Source: Verrucomicrobia bacterium UBA1200 (GTDB lineage: Bacteria > Verrucomicrobiota > Kiritimatiellia > RFP12 > UBA1067). Taken from it: a stretch of 64,000 nucleotides of DNA. Numbering within the stretch: the stretch's first letter is position 1; each line of letters starts with the position of its first letter. Where the stretch lies: NCBI GenBank assembly GCA_002309765.1, contig DBXY01000010.1, forward strand, positions 1 to 64,000, in the 5' to 3' direction. Under the pieces are notes generated by a model. It was not told the origin of the DNA and made no database searches. It saw only the letters and a program-made list of their open reading frames with translations. Positions 27,764 to 36,911 of the stretch are shown here, in pieces. The position numbers and the translations under genes are program-made.

Positions 27764-28678
27764 ATGAAACGCATAACCTCAAATTTGACCAGCGTCTGCT
27801 TGATGGCGGCTACCGCCTTGTCCGCGTTTGGACGTGAGCTGCGCGTTGGGCCGGGAGAGGAATTTTCCAAACCTAGTGCCGCCGCCGCAGTCGCCGCCGA
27901 TGGTGATACCGTGGTGTTGCGCAACGGGACATACCGTGGCGATGTGTGCGTGTGGAGACAAAACCGATTAACCATCAAAAGCGCCGGTACCGGGAAAACC
28001 GTAATCGATGCTGACGGCGAATGCTGTCAAGGAAAAGGCACTTGGGTGGTTAAGGGTAACGACACCGACATCAGCGGAATTACTTTCCGCGGGGCGAAAT
28101 CGCCCGACAAAAACGGCGCGGGGATTCGACTAGAAGGAAATAACCTCACCCTAACCGGATGCGTGTTCCACGACAACGAAAATGGGGTGTTGTGCGGGGC
28201 GCTACCCGACTGCACCGTAACCGTAAACCGTTGCGAGTTCTTTTCCAACGGGGCCGGCGACGGATACTCCCACAACCTTTACATCGGGAAAATCAAAAAA
28301 CTGGTTTTCAAAAACAGCAAATCCCATCATGCCAGAATCGGCCACAACCTAAAAAGCCGGGCGTTGGAAAACGTGGTGGAAGACAGCGAGTTCGACGACG
28401 GAAAAGACGGAACGTCTAGTTATCTGGCCGATTTCCCCAATGGCGGAATCATCACCATCCGTAACTGCAAATTTCACCAATCCGCCAAAGCTTCCAACGC
28501 CATAATGGTGGCGGTGGGCGAAGAATCGCCGCCGCATCCGCAGCAAAAACTGGACATGAAGAACAACCGGGTAACCAACCGGCGCGAACACGGGGTGTTC
28601 CTGAAAAACCGGTTGGAAGATTTGGCGAAAAAAGAATCCGGGGCATCATCCGCTAAAAAGTCCGACAAAAAGCGTTAA
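27764..28678 (+). CDS. secreted right-handed beta-helix protein
   Basis: 304 residues with a signal peptide (MKRITSNLTSVCLMAATALSA). Repeating short strands such as 'GDTVVLRNGTYRGDV', 'NRLTIKSAG', 'DISGITFRG', 'NLTLTGCVFHDNENG' and 'VTVNRCEFFSNG' form the parallel beta-helix of pectate-lyase-like and nitrous-oxidase-accessory-like proteins. No lyase catalytic motif is clear, so it may bind or cut a polysaccharide. The tail is lysine- and serine-rich. It starts 2 bases after the alpha-mannosidase stop and is probably co-translated with it. Its stop overlaps the stop of the opposite-strand gene in the shared TTAA at 28675-28678. Confidence 0.8.
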   Translation: MKRITSNLTSVCLMAATALSAFGRELRVGPGEEFSKPSAAAAVAADGDTVVLRNGTYRGDVCVWRQNRLTIKSAGTGKTVIDADGECCQGKGTWVVKGNDTDISGITFRGAKSPDKNGAGIRLEGNNLTLTGCVFHDNENGVLCGALPDCTVTVNRCEFFSNGAGDGYSHNLYIGKIKKLVFKNSKSHHARIGHNLKSRALENVVEDSEFDDGKDGTSSYLADFPNGGIITIRNCKFHQSAKASNAIMVAVGEESPPHPQQKLDMKNNRVTNRREHGVFLKNRLEDLAKKESGASSAKKSDKKR

Positions 28679-30036
28679 CGGAACAACTCGTCCAAATCCA
28701 ACCGGTACAGAATTTGGGTGTAGTCGTAGCGCGGGGTCTTCGGCGGTTTGTCGGCGAACGACGAAGTGTATGTCCCCTCAAAAAGCAATACCCGATCGTC
28801 ATCGGCGGTCAACTCCGGATGCATCAGGGGATTGTAAAAAGTATAGTTGTCATGCGACAGCACCTTGACCGCGTTTTCCCACGGGCCGGTCGGTTCAGCC
28901 GCCTCCGCATACCAAATCTCGCCGAGAAAACTGCCTTCGCCTCCCCGTTCGCAGAAGATTGAGACCCAACGCTTTCGGTAAGCGTTCCATGCGATTGAAC
29001 CGCGCACTGCGGTAACCTCGCGCTTGCCGTCCGCGGAACGTACCTTGCGCTGCGGTGTCAGGATTTCCCACTGGTTGCGGTCTCGCCATCCCTCATACGT
29101 AGCCGGACATTTTAAATGCGGGAAGGGATCGGCAAACAACAGCCAGCGTTTACCGTCGCCGTCCGTCCAAAACACCGGATGCCCGTCCGTAAACACCGGA
29201 GCCCGTTCACCGGCCTCCGAACGGCGCCACAACACCTCTACCGACTCGAACTTTGAAAGCCGGTCATTCCAAACGCATTGGCCAATCGCTTTGGGTGTCA
29301 TCGGTTTAGCGATACGGAAATATGAAGCGCAAAGCTTTTCTTCGCCTGACTTGTCGCGCAACCCCACGGTGCCGAAAATCCATGTCGGGCCTTCCTCCGA
29401 ATCCATCCGCGCCACGCCGCGCACCCGTCCTTCGCGGTTGCGAAACCATTGGTACGGCGGAAGCACCGGCGGCTCGAATTTTTCAAAAGGCTTCAAGCCG
29501 GTGGTAGCGGCGGAGGCTTGGAAAACGCCGAGCGGATAGCCCGGTACATTGGTGTCGCCCCAAAACCACCACAAGCGGTCGCGGTAACTGGCCACCTGAA
29601 CCGTGTCGCATCCGAATTCGCCGCTCTCTTTCCAATCCAAACGTTCGCCGCATTTTTGGCTCTCGGCGAACAAGCCGCCGCCGGTTAGTCGGCCCAATCG
29701 TTTCGCCTTACAATAACGGTCCACTTCCACCTTTAGCCGACGGCCGGGTTCAGGCCGCAACCGCACTCCGGCGTATCCGAAATTGTCCTTCTTGACCCCG
29801 TACCCGTGGCCTTTGATATCAAACCACACCTCACGGTTCATCAGCTCCGGGGCGTCCATCGCGATTACTCCGGCGTTGTCGGAGAAAAACCGCAACTGAT
29901 GGGTGGTACGCAACTCTACCAACGGCACCGGCCAGCCGTTTTCACGGTCAACCACCTCAATCCGGCAAGGTTCAATCCCCAAGGCGGCAACCGCCGCCAG
30001 TACTACCGAAACCATGGTTACGGACGTTTTGACCAC
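28675..30036 (-). CDS. secreted beta-propeller-like protein (DUF4185/GH43-like)
   Basis: 453 residues from a GTG at 30036. That start lies just past the stop of the glycosyltransferase gene, with GGAGG 4 bases before it, and gives a signal peptide (KTSVTMVSVVLAAVAALG). The longer frame starts with an unlikely TTG at 30066. Residues about 20-110 are a beta domain ('VVDRENGWPVPLVELRTT'). The rest has repeated strand motifs of a five-bladed propeller: 'YRDRLWWFWGDTNVPGYP', 'WIFGTVGLRDKSG', 'HPVFWTDGDGKRWLLFADP', 'EIWYAEAAEPTGPWENA'. This resembles DUF4185 and GH43-like secreted proteins. The enzymatic role is unknown. It ends the run pfk-era-GT4. Confidence 0.7.
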   Translation of the reverse strand: MVKTSVTMVSVVLAAVAALGIEPCRIEVVDRENGWPVPLVELRTTHQLRFFSDNAGVIAMDAPELMNREVWFDIKGHGYGVKKDNFGYAGVRLRPEPGRRLKVEVDRYCKAKRLGRLTGGGLFAESQKCGERLDWKESGEFGCDTVQVASYRDRLWWFWGDTNVPGYPLGVFQASAATTGLKPFEKFEPPVLPPYQWFRNREGRVRGVARMDSEEGPTWIFGTVGLRDKSGEEKLCASYFRIAKPMTPKAIGQCVWNDRLSKFESVEVLWRRSEAGERAPVFTDGHPVFWTDGDGKRWLLFADPFPHLKCPATYEGWRDRNQWEILTPQRKVRSADGKREVTAVRGSIAWNAYRKRWVSIFCERGGEGSFLGEIWYAEAAEPTGPWENAVKVLSHDNYTFYNPLMHPELTADDDRVLLFEGTYTSSFADKPPKTPRYDYTQILYRLDLDELFR

Positions 30037-30037
30037 A

Positions 30038-31198
30038 CTACCTCCCCCAATGCTGGTACGGGTCAACCACCTGTTGTCCGTTTTTGCGCATCACTTCCAA
30101 ATAAACCTGCTCTGTGGCCCGCACGGCGCGATCCCAAACGAAACCCGCAGCCTTGACGTAGCCGGCACGGATCTTGTCGCGACGGAAGGACGGATGATCC
30201 AGCAGCAGACTCACCGCGCTGGCAATTGACGATGTGTCGCTGGGGTCGCAAGAAACCGCCGCGTCACCGCAATTCTCCACCGCCGCGCCGCCCGAGCACA
30301 CCACCGGGCAACCGCAGGCCATCGCCTCCAACGGCGGCAAACCGAACCCTTCGTCGTGCGAGGGGAACACAAAAGCCTGCGCCAGCGAATACATTACGCC
30401 GAGGTCATCCAACTCCACGTAACCCGTTCGCATCACCCGATGCCGGATACCGTAACGGCGCACCACTCTGTCGATTGCGGCAATCGACTCCGGATCCGCC
30501 GCACCTGCCAACACCAGATGCAAATCGGGGCGTTCGCCTTGAACGATATCAAACGCACTGATCAACCCGGTAATGTTTTTGCGTGACGTAAGGTCGCCCA
30601 CAAAAAGCAGAAAAGATGACGGCAACCGGTACTTCTGACGCACCTGCTGCTGTCGGCTGAAATTTTCGCATCGGGCAAGTCCGGGAGTAAGCCCGGGCGG
30701 AACCACCTGGATACGATCGGCGGCAAACGGGAATCGCTCCACCACGTTGCGGCGGGTATGTTCGGAAAATACGATTATTTTATTGGCTCGCCGGATGGAG
30801 GGTGGCATCAGCAATTTGTAATGCATCCGGTTTTCACGTCCGCAAAACTGGGGATGGGTCATCACGTGCAAATCATGCACGGTCAACACCAGCGGGCAAG
30901 GCATCAGCATCGGAGCCACATAAGCCGGCGCGTGCAGCAACGAAGCGCGGGAACGCATAAGCAACACCGGAAGCACGGTCTGTTCCCACAGGATGCGCAT
31001 CAGTCTCGACTTAGATACCCCGCGCACCTCGCGGAGTCGGAGATGCGGACGTGCCGGTATCGGGCGGTGACCGGTCGGCACGCAAGCGCAAACCGGTAGT
31101 TTGCCATACTGGGCCAACGCGGCCGCCAACTGGTGGACGGTCACTTCCACGCCCGAATACGGCTCCCTCAACACCATCGCATCGTAAAACACCCGCAT
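30038..31198 (-). CDS. GT4-family glycosyltransferase (GT-B fold)
   Basis: 386 residues. The N-terminal Rossmann half begins 'MRVFYDAMVLREPYSGVEV' and contains 'VLTVHDLHVMTHP'. The C-terminal half has 'FLLFVGDLTSRKNITGLI', 'HLVLAGAADPES' and the nucleotide-sugar motif 'VFPSHDEGFGLPPLEAMACG', where the EX7E glutamates sit. These are diagnostic of retaining GT4 enzymes, such as mannosyl or glucosyl transferases that build surface polysaccharides. There is no membrane segment, so it acts at the cytoplasmic face. It lies 15 bases after era and its stop is fused to the next gene's start region, pointing to one operon. Confidence 0.9.
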   Translation of the reverse strand: MRVFYDAMVLREPYSGVEVTVHQLAAALAQYGKLPVCACVPTGHRPIPARPHLRLREVRGVSKSRLMRILWEQTVLPVLLMRSRASLLHAPAYVAPMLMPCPLVLTVHDLHVMTHPQFCGRENRMHYKLLMPPSIRRANKIIVFSEHTRRNVVERFPFAADRIQVVPPGLTPGLARCENFSRQQQVRQKYRLPSSFLLFVGDLTSRKNITGLISAFDIVQGERPDLHLVLAGAADPESIAAIDRVVRRYGIRHRVMRTGYVELDDLGVMYSLAQAFVFPSHDEGFGLPPLEAMACGCPVVCSGGAAVENCGDAAVSCDPSDTSSIASAVSLLLDHPSFRRDKIRAGYVKAAGFVWDRAVRATEQVYLEVMRKNGQQVVDPYQHWGR

Positions 31199-31213
31199 CG
31201 CGCACCCCGCTGC

Positions 31214-32149
31214 CTAAAGCTGTCCGGCATACCCCATCCGCTGCAACAGCCAGAAATTTTTCATCCAATCGCGCTCGATCTTTACCCAGATATCAAGCTC
31301 GACCTTAACGCCGAATATTTCCGAAAGTTCCGGTTCCGCCTGACTCCGCACATAACGAATCATTCGACCTTTCGGTCCGATCACAATGCCTTTTTGCGAA
31401 GGGCGGTTCACATAAAGTGTCACCACCACCTTCCACGCATCGTCCGTCTCCGTAATCTGCTCCACCAAAATCCCGATTTCGTGGGGAACTTCATCTCGCA
31501 GCTTAAAGAGCAGTTTTTCGCGTATAGCGTCGGCAATCGCCAGTTTGCGCGGATAGTCGGTGACCACGTCTTCCGGGAAGAGCAAACCGGTTGTCGGCGT
31601 CGCCAATGCGAACAGCTCGTCAATCAGCGGAGATACGGTCTTTGGATGCAACGCCGATACCGAAACCCACTTGACATCGCGCCGGATTCCTTTTTCGGTT
31701 TGGATCTGTTCCCAAAGCTCTTTGAACCGCTCGGCGTATGAAGGCTTCAAATCGTTTTTGTTCAGCACGAAAACCAGCGGCTGCTCGGCAAACACCGCCC
31801 GGCGCATCCAGCCGTCATCCTCCATCCGCGGATGCCGGGAAGAATCGAACACCACCGCCAGCACGTCCACCCCGGCCGAAGCCTGCCGCGCCATGCGGTT
31901 CATCAGCGTCCCCAGCACGCCCTCGGACTTGTGCAGCCCGGGAGTGTCCAAAAACACCAATTGCCCGCGCGGCTCGGTCAAGATGCCGCGAACCGTGTTG
32001 CGGGTGGTCTGCACCACCGGGCTGACGATGCTGATTTTCTCGCCCACCATGCCGTTGAGCAGCGTCGATTTCCCGGAATTGGTGCGCCCGACGATCCCCA
32101 CCACCGCACAGCGAGTTTGGTTTTCGCCCGTATTCTCCAGACTCTCCAT
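31214..32149 (-). CDS. era: GTPase Era
   Basis: 311 residues. Era binds the 3' end of 16S rRNA and aids 30S subunit assembly. G1 is 'GIVGRTNSGKSTLLN', the G2 region is 'SPVVQTTRNTVRGI', G3 is 'FLDTPGLHK' and G4 'VLNKNDL'. The C-terminal KH domain has 'KGIVIGPKGRMIRYVRSQAE', the RNA-binding GxxG loop. It is a little longer than E. coli Era because of a short N-terminal extension before the G1 loop. GGAG precedes the ATG by 5 bases. It lies 9 bases after the phosphofructokinase and 15 before the glycosyltransferase. Confidence 0.95.
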   Translation of the reverse strand: MESLENTGENQTRCAVVGIVGRTNSGKSTLLNGMVGEKISIVSPVVQTTRNTVRGILTEPRGQLVFLDTPGLHKSEGVLGTLMNRMARQASAGVDVLAVVFDSSRHPRMEDDGWMRRAVFAEQPLVFVLNKNDLKPSYAERFKELWEQIQTEKGIRRDVKWVSVSALHPKTVSPLIDELFALATPTTGLLFPEDVVTDYPRKLAIADAIREKLLFKLRDEVPHEIGILVEQITETDDAWKVVVTLYVNRPSQKGIVIGPKGRMIRYVRSQAEPELSEIFGVKVELDIWVKIERDWMKNFWLLQRMGYAGQL

Positions 32150-32158
32150 AACCGCTCC

Positions 32159-33520
32159 TTACGGCATCACGGCGGCGGGATTGACCACATTGCCGCCAAA
32201 ATACGTACTCTGTCCCGTGGCGTCCAGCACCGCGCGCCACAGGTCGCCGCGCAGGCTCACCTTTTGCCGTTCGATTGTCGCCAGCCGAATCGGCACCAGC
32301 GTGTACCATTCGCCCTGATTGCCCACCACGCAGTCCGTCCGGCCCGCCAGCGCCGCGTGGACCGCATTGTGCGCCAGCATATAGCAACGGATCGCATCGG
32401 TGCCTTTGGCCGGCACACTGCGGATGGTGTAACTTGGATCAAAGTATTTCACCGTCACCGAACGCTCTTTTTTCGAGAAATACTCGTTGATTTTCACCCG
32501 CAAGAACTCGCCGATGTCTTTTTTCAACAGATTTCCGGAGGCGTCGCGAACCTCGCGGCAGTCTTTAATCAGCTGCTGACCGGCGCCCTCGGCGACAACG
32601 ATAACCGCATGATCCTTGCCAGATTCAAAACGCCGCTCCAGCGCCCGCAGCAACCCGTTCTCGCCCTCCAGCTCAAAATCCAGCTCCGGCACCAGACAGA
32701 AGTTAACCACCGGATTGGCCAGCGTCGCGTAAGCGGTGATGAATCCCGAATCGCGCCCCATCAGCTTAACCAGCCCGATGCCGTTGAACACCCCCTTGGC
32801 TTCGGTATGGGCGGCGCGGATAATCGGAATCGCCTCTCCGACCGCGGTCTCGAAACCGAAACTGCGGCCGATGAACATCAGGTCGTTATCGATGGTCTTT
32901 GGAATGCCCACCACGCTAATCGCCAGATTGCGGCGTTTGCACTCCTGCGCAATATCGTGGGCGCAACGCAATGAACCGTCGCCGCCGATGCAGAAAAGCA
33001 GGTTGATATTCATCCTGGCAAGGGAATCGACCAACTCTCCGGTATCCTGCTGGCCGCGGGCGGAACCCAGCATCGTTCCGCCGCGCTCGTGAATGGTATC
33101 CACCGTGTCCGGGTCCAGCATAATCGGGCGGTAACCGTATTTGGGGATCAAACCCGCGTAACCGTAGCGAATTCCGTAAATAGTGTGGATATTGTAATCG
33201 AAGGTAAGAATCTCAACCAACGCTTTGATCACATGGTTCAACCCGGGGCACAGTCCGCCCGCCGTGACAATCGCCACCCGGCTCCACGCGGGATCGTGGA
33301 AAATCTTGCGGTGCGCCCCGGCGCGTTCAAACGAAGGCTGCACCCCCATGCGCTTGGCCGCGTAGTTAAGGAAACTCGCGTTTTCCGTAACCAGTATGCG
33401 ATCGTTGTCATCAATAAAATCACGGCTGCGCACCGGAGAATCAATCTTGCATTCCCCCAAACGGTCCACGTTGAGCGTAAACTCGTCCGGATCCGACAGA
33501 ATTTTCTCAAAAACCGACAT
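32159..33520 (-). CDS. 6-phosphofructokinase, group II (probable ATP-dependent type)
   Basis: 453 residues from the ATG at 33520, with GGAG 7 bases before it; the frame is open to 33613. It phosphorylates fructose 6-phosphate in glycolysis. 'VTAGGLCPGLNHVIKAL' binds the phosphoryl donor, 'FCIGGDGSLRCAHDI' has Gly where PPi-dependent enzymes have Asp (GGDDS), and 'GIPKTIDNDLM' holds the catalytic Asp pair plus the Lys that PPi-enzymes and trypanosomatid-type ATP enzymes share. 'LMGRDSGFITAYA' binds the sugar phosphate. The mix suggests the long 'clade X' ATP form. First gene of the pfk-era-GT4-propeller run. Confidence 0.9.
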   Translation of the reverse strand: MSVFEKILSDPDEFTLNVDRLGECKIDSPVRSRDFIDDNDRILVTENASFLNYAAKRMGVQPSFERAGAHRKIFHDPAWSRVAIVTAGGLCPGLNHVIKALVEILTFDYNIHTIYGIRYGYAGLIPKYGYRPIMLDPDTVDTIHERGGTMLGSARGQQDTGELVDSLARMNINLLFCIGGDGSLRCAHDIAQECKRRNLAISVVGIPKTIDNDLMFIGRSFGFETAVGEAIPIIRAAHTEAKGVFNGIGLVKLMGRDSGFITAYATLANPVVNFCLVPELDFELEGENGLLRALERRFESGKDHAVIVVAEGAGQQLIKDCREVRDASGNLLKKDIGEFLRVKINEYFSKKERSVTVKYFDPSYTIRSVPAKGTDAIRCYMLAHNAVHAALAGRTDCVVGNQGEWYTLVPIRLATIERQKVSLRGDLWRAVLDATGQSTYFGGNVVNPAAVMP

Positions 33521-33593
33521 CGCACTTCTCCAAGAAATAATACCGTCAACAAAAAGCCCATCAGCGGAACATACACGCCAAACAAACAAAGGT

Positions 33594-33623
33594 ATTTTAC
33601 ACCTAAACGGCACACAAAATCAA
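33594..33623 (-). promoter_or_regulatory. promoter of the pfk-era run
   Basis: Minus strand TTGATT (33623-33618), 18-base spacer, TAAAAT (33599-33594), 74-103 bases before the PFK start. Confidence 0.6.
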
Positions 33624-33854
33624 TGGCAAAAATCCAATACGCAGAATTTGACGCAACGCTGTAAATAAAACGAAAGCGGCGACCATGAAATAAGCGAATG
33701 CGGAGCCGCTGCGATCAAGGTTTTGAGCAACAGGGCAGAATCCGGACAAAACCCTTTCGAAGGAGACTTTCGCCGGATGCGAATCGTTGAGACCCCCTTT
33801 TACACGTAATTGGAACTGACGAACGCGTTGTGTTACGAATACGGACACGAAACG
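33624..33854. other. intergenic stretch between two minus-strand genes
   Basis: With the promoter and leader above it completes a 334-base gap. It has small dyads (TCCGG...CCGGA around 33743-33780) but no T-run, no convincing gene and no copy of the dispersed repeats. It should carry the end of the DUF4832-type transcript. Confidence 0.4.
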
Positions 33855-35306
33855 TTATGGCGTGGCGGGCGGGAATTCGGACACGCGCAGCCACCCGTTG
33901 CCGAACCGAAGATTCCTTGCGTTGGCGAATACCAACGGCAGTCCGTTTGGAAGCGGGTTCACAACCCTTACCGCCAGAAATCGGGCAGTCTGGGGAACCG
34001 ATCGCATCGGGATTCGGGTTTGCCAACACCGCGCCGCCTCACCTGGCAGGATTCCCTGTAAATTCCAATCGGTTTTCAGACTACATAAAGGAGTCTGTCC
34101 GCCTTCAGCGAAACAGCCCAGTTCCACGGCCCATGCGTAATAGAATGGGGCGACTCCGCGATTCTCCACCCGCAACTGGAGATCGAATCCCAATACGTCA
34201 CGGGTCATGCGGACGGTCACCACATGGAACTCGTAACCCATCCGTTGAACCTGTTCCACCGCACGACGGAAACGATCTGGAGAAGCATTTTCCCGAAACA
34301 TACCGGTATCCATCAGCCAGGTGACATGCGTCTGCCGAACACACTCGGCGAAATCCTGCGCCTGGGGATGTTTGGGCCGCTCATCGAAGATATCACCCCA
34401 CAGTTCAGGCCGTATCTCGCCACCGATCGGCCAGGTCTTCCATTTATCAACCGCCCGAGGACCCGCTGCGGTCAGGGACGGCACAAAGAACCACCGATCT
34501 TCCTTGCGTCCAGTGTCGAGAGTAGCCCAAGCGAACGAATCGTCATGATAGCCGAACGGCCGCAGGTGATTCGGTGCATAGGCATAAGCGCTTTCACCCG
34601 CGGGATAACGGAAAAGGATCGGTGTCTTTTTAAAGGCCTTCTCATACGCATCCATCACCTCCGACTGAACGATCTTGTCGGCCATCAACTCATTATGAGG
34701 ATAGGTGTGCCACTCGCCCCAGGTTCCAAGTAGACCGGCGGTGATGAAACCGATCCTCGGATCCCCGTCATACTTATGGCCGATAGCGGCAATAAAATCC
34801 GCCATCATCTTCCGCACACGCAAATCGCCGTAATCCGGCGTGCGGCATATCTTGGCAGGAAAAGGCGCGGTGTTGGTGTTCATCCACTCTGTCACCTTCA
34901 CCCCTTGTTTTTCGAGATAGACGGGGATGCCGTCGCGATGTCCCGGATACTCCATCCAGACACGGAAGATCGCCTGATGCCGCCGATCGGCAATCGCATT
35001 CAGCCGTTTCTCAAGCGGCCGCCAATCGTAATCTGCCTCGCCGACGACCAGTTCGCTAAGCGGGATGTAGCTGAACTCCATCGAATGCGGGAACCGGCCG
35101 AGATCTTCACCGGCGTAGGGCACCAACCCCTTCAAGGGGTTGTCGGGCGGTGCAACCTCATAGGTCAAAACGGTCTGGGCCGACAGGACTCGCGAGAAGA
35201 AGATCAGCCCGACGGTCAGAGATACGCCCCAAACATGCGTCATGAATCGCAATATATCACTTGCCCCCGTTGTCTCTGAAACCGGCACGCCGATCGACTT
35301 TTTCAT
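33855..35306 (-). CDS. secreted DUF4832/DUF4874-type protein (TIM barrel plus beta domain)
   Basis: 483 residues. GGGAGG lies 4 bases before the ATG at 35306; the alternative ATG at 35243 would give a tighter signal peptide but has no site. The hydrophobic segment 'GVSLTVGLIFFSRVLSAQ' is an export signal. Family features are 'DNPLKGLVPYAG', 'FPHSMEFSYIPLSELV', 'RRHQAIFRVWMEYPG', 'RIGFITAGLLGTWGEWH' and 'HVTWLMDTGMF', a GH42-like barrel, followed by a C-terminal beta-sandwich (about 380-480, 'LRVENRGVAPFYYAW'). Glu in 'WGEWH' could be catalytic. The substrate is unknown. It has its own promoter and no tight neighbour on the same strand. Confidence 0.8.
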   Translation of the reverse strand: MKKSIGVPVSETTGASDILRFMTHVWGVSLTVGLIFFSRVLSAQTVLTYEVAPPDNPLKGLVPYAGEDLGRFPHSMEFSYIPLSELVVGEADYDWRPLEKRLNAIADRRHQAIFRVWMEYPGHRDGIPVYLEKQGVKVTEWMNTNTAPFPAKICRTPDYGDLRVRKMMADFIAAIGHKYDGDPRIGFITAGLLGTWGEWHTYPHNELMADKIVQSEVMDAYEKAFKKTPILFRYPAGESAYAYAPNHLRPFGYHDDSFAWATLDTGRKEDRWFFVPSLTAAGPRAVDKWKTWPIGGEIRPELWGDIFDERPKHPQAQDFAECVRQTHVTWLMDTGMFRENASPDRFRRAVEQVQRMGYEFHVVTVRMTRDVLGFDLQLRVENRGVAPFYYAWAVELGCFAEGGQTPLCSLKTDWNLQGILPGEAARCWQTRIPMRSVPQTARFLAVRVVNPLPNGLPLVFANARNLRFGNGWLRVSEFPPATP

Positions 35307-35327
35307 AAACCCTCCCTTGGGTTAATT

Positions 35328-35357
35328 ATTATAAAGTCGCGGTTCAAGAAAACTCAA
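35328..35357 (-). promoter_or_regulatory. promoter of the DUF4832-type gene
   Basis: Minus strand TTGAGT (35357-35352), 18-base spacer, perfect TATAAT (35333-35328), about 22 bases before the start codon. The 301-base gap 35307-35607 also holds the promoter of the ligase gene and nothing else I can support. Confidence 0.65.
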
Positions 35358-35511
35358 GTACAATATTCCATCCGCCCATGGAATTGAGGCACCCAAGGGA
35401 GAGAAATCGGATTTCGCGTTATGTTTGATACACTAACGGCTGTTTTCACATCTTTTGCCATACTCACTAGGCACCACACTTTTCAGATTTGCGGTTTTTT
35501 GGCGTTTGCTC

Positions 35512-35540
35512 TTGCATTTGCGAATTAAATCCAGTATTAT
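35512..35540 (+). promoter_or_regulatory. promoter of the phenylacetate-CoA ligase-like gene
   Basis: TTGCAT (35512-35517), 17-base spacer, TATTAT (35535-35540), 68 bases before the start codon. Confidence 0.6.
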
Positions 35541-35607
35541 GTTACTATTGATAGTTGCGCTGGGTCTCTGCGTTAGGGACCGTAACGATAAGGAAAGCGG
35601 GTTAATT

Positions 35608-36897
35608 ATGGGCAGACTACAGTTTTGGAACGAGCGGGCGGAAACGATGTCTCGCGATGAATTGTCGGCATTGCAGCTTGAGCGGCTGAAATGGGTGGTT
35701 AAACACGCATGGGCGAACAACGATTTCTACCGCGCGCGGCTCACTGCGGCGGGCATCGGCCCGGACGGCATCAGTTCCCTTGAGGATTTGAAGAGTCTGC
35801 CGTTCCTGACCAAAGCCGACTTCCGCGACCAGTACCCGTTGAACATGCTTTGCGTAAACCGCCGTTCGATCCGCGAGATCCACATGAGTTCGGGATCTAC
35901 CGGCACCCCGGTGGTGATGGCCTACACCGAGGCCGATATCGATCAGTGGGCGGACTGCATGGCGCGTTGTTTCACAATGGCGGGTCTGGAACCGGGCGAC
36001 GCGTTCCAGATTATGCCTACTTTCGGACTTTTCAACGGCGGTTTCGGCTGTTACCACGGCTGTCGCAAAGCGGGGTTGTTCTGCGTTCCGGCCTCTTCGG
36101 GCAACACTGACCGGCAAATCAAACTGATGCGCGATTTTAACGTTAAGGGTTTCTGTTCCGTGGTGTCATATGTGCCGAGGATTATCGAGAAACTCGATGC
36201 CGACGCTTCCGGCAACCACGATATCCCTTCGCTTCAAGTGGGCATTTTCGGCAGCGAAACCTTTTCGGACGAAATGCGCATTCGCATTGAAAAGCGGCTC
36301 CACATCGAGTGTTTCGACATTTACGGCATGACCGAGACGGGCGGCATCGGGACCACCGGGCAGGACTGTAAGGCCCACGCCGGACTGCACGTTTGGGATG
36401 ACCAGTACATAACCGAAATCGTTGATCCGAACACCGGCGAACCGGTCCCGGACGGCGAGTATGGGGAGGTGGTGTTCACCTCCCTGACCCGCGAGGCGGT
36501 GCCGATAATCCGTTACCGCACCCACGACATTTCGCGCATCGTTTCGCGCGAAAAATGCGAATGCGGGCGCACCCACCTGCGGATTGACCGCATCACCGGG
36601 CGCACCGACGACATGCTGATTGTCAAAGGGGTGAACTTCTATCCCCGCCAAGTGGAACAGGCGTTGATGGAAATCCCCGGCGTTTTGAACGAATTCCAGA
36701 TTATCCTCGAAGAGTACCACGGCATGACGGATGTCATCATTAACGTGGAAGCCGAAGAGGGCGTTACCGGACACACCGTGGCCAAACATCTGCGCGAACG
36801 CCTCGGATTCCTGCCGAAGGGCGACGTGTTCAAGCCCGGTACCCTGCCCCGCAACGAGGGCAAGGCGGTTCGGGTAATCCGGGTCAAGAAGGATTAA
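35608..36897 (+). CDS. phenylacetate-CoA ligase-like acyl-adenylating enzyme
   Basis: 429 residues from the ATG at 35608, the usual PaaK length; the frame opens at 35455 but that adds a hydrophobic stretch over the promoter. PaaK-type enzymes activate aryl acids to CoA thioesters via an acyl-AMP. Motifs: 'HMSSGSTGTPVVMAYTEAD' (P-loop-like A3), 'FDIYGMTETGGIG' (A5), 'VVFTSLTREAVPIIRYRTHD' (A7) and 'DDMLIVKGVNFYPRQVEQAL' (hinge). The C-terminal lysine lies in 'RNEGKAVRVIRVKK'. A tight paa operon is absent. In anaerobes of this type such ligases often pair with indolepyruvate oxidoreductase, but none is seen here. Confidence 0.9.
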   Translation: MGRLQFWNERAETMSRDELSALQLERLKWVVKHAWANNDFYRARLTAAGIGPDGISSLEDLKSLPFLTKADFRDQYPLNMLCVNRRSIREIHMSSGSTGTPVVMAYTEADIDQWADCMARCFTMAGLEPGDAFQIMPTFGLFNGGFGCYHGCRKAGLFCVPASSGNTDRQIKLMRDFNVKGFCSVVSYVPRIIEKLDADASGNHDIPSLQVGIFGSETFSDEMRIRIEKRLHIECFDIYGMTETGGIGTTGQDCKAHAGLHVWDDQYITEIVDPNTGEPVPDGEYGEVVFTSLTREAVPIIRYRTHDISRIVSREKCECGRTHLRIDRITGRTDDMLIVKGVNFYPRQVEQALMEIPGVLNEFQIILEEYHGMTDVIINVEAEEGVTGHTVAKHLRERLGFLPKGDVFKPGTLPRNEGKAVRVIRVKKD

Positions 36898-36911
36898 CAA
36901 ATTCTTCCATA

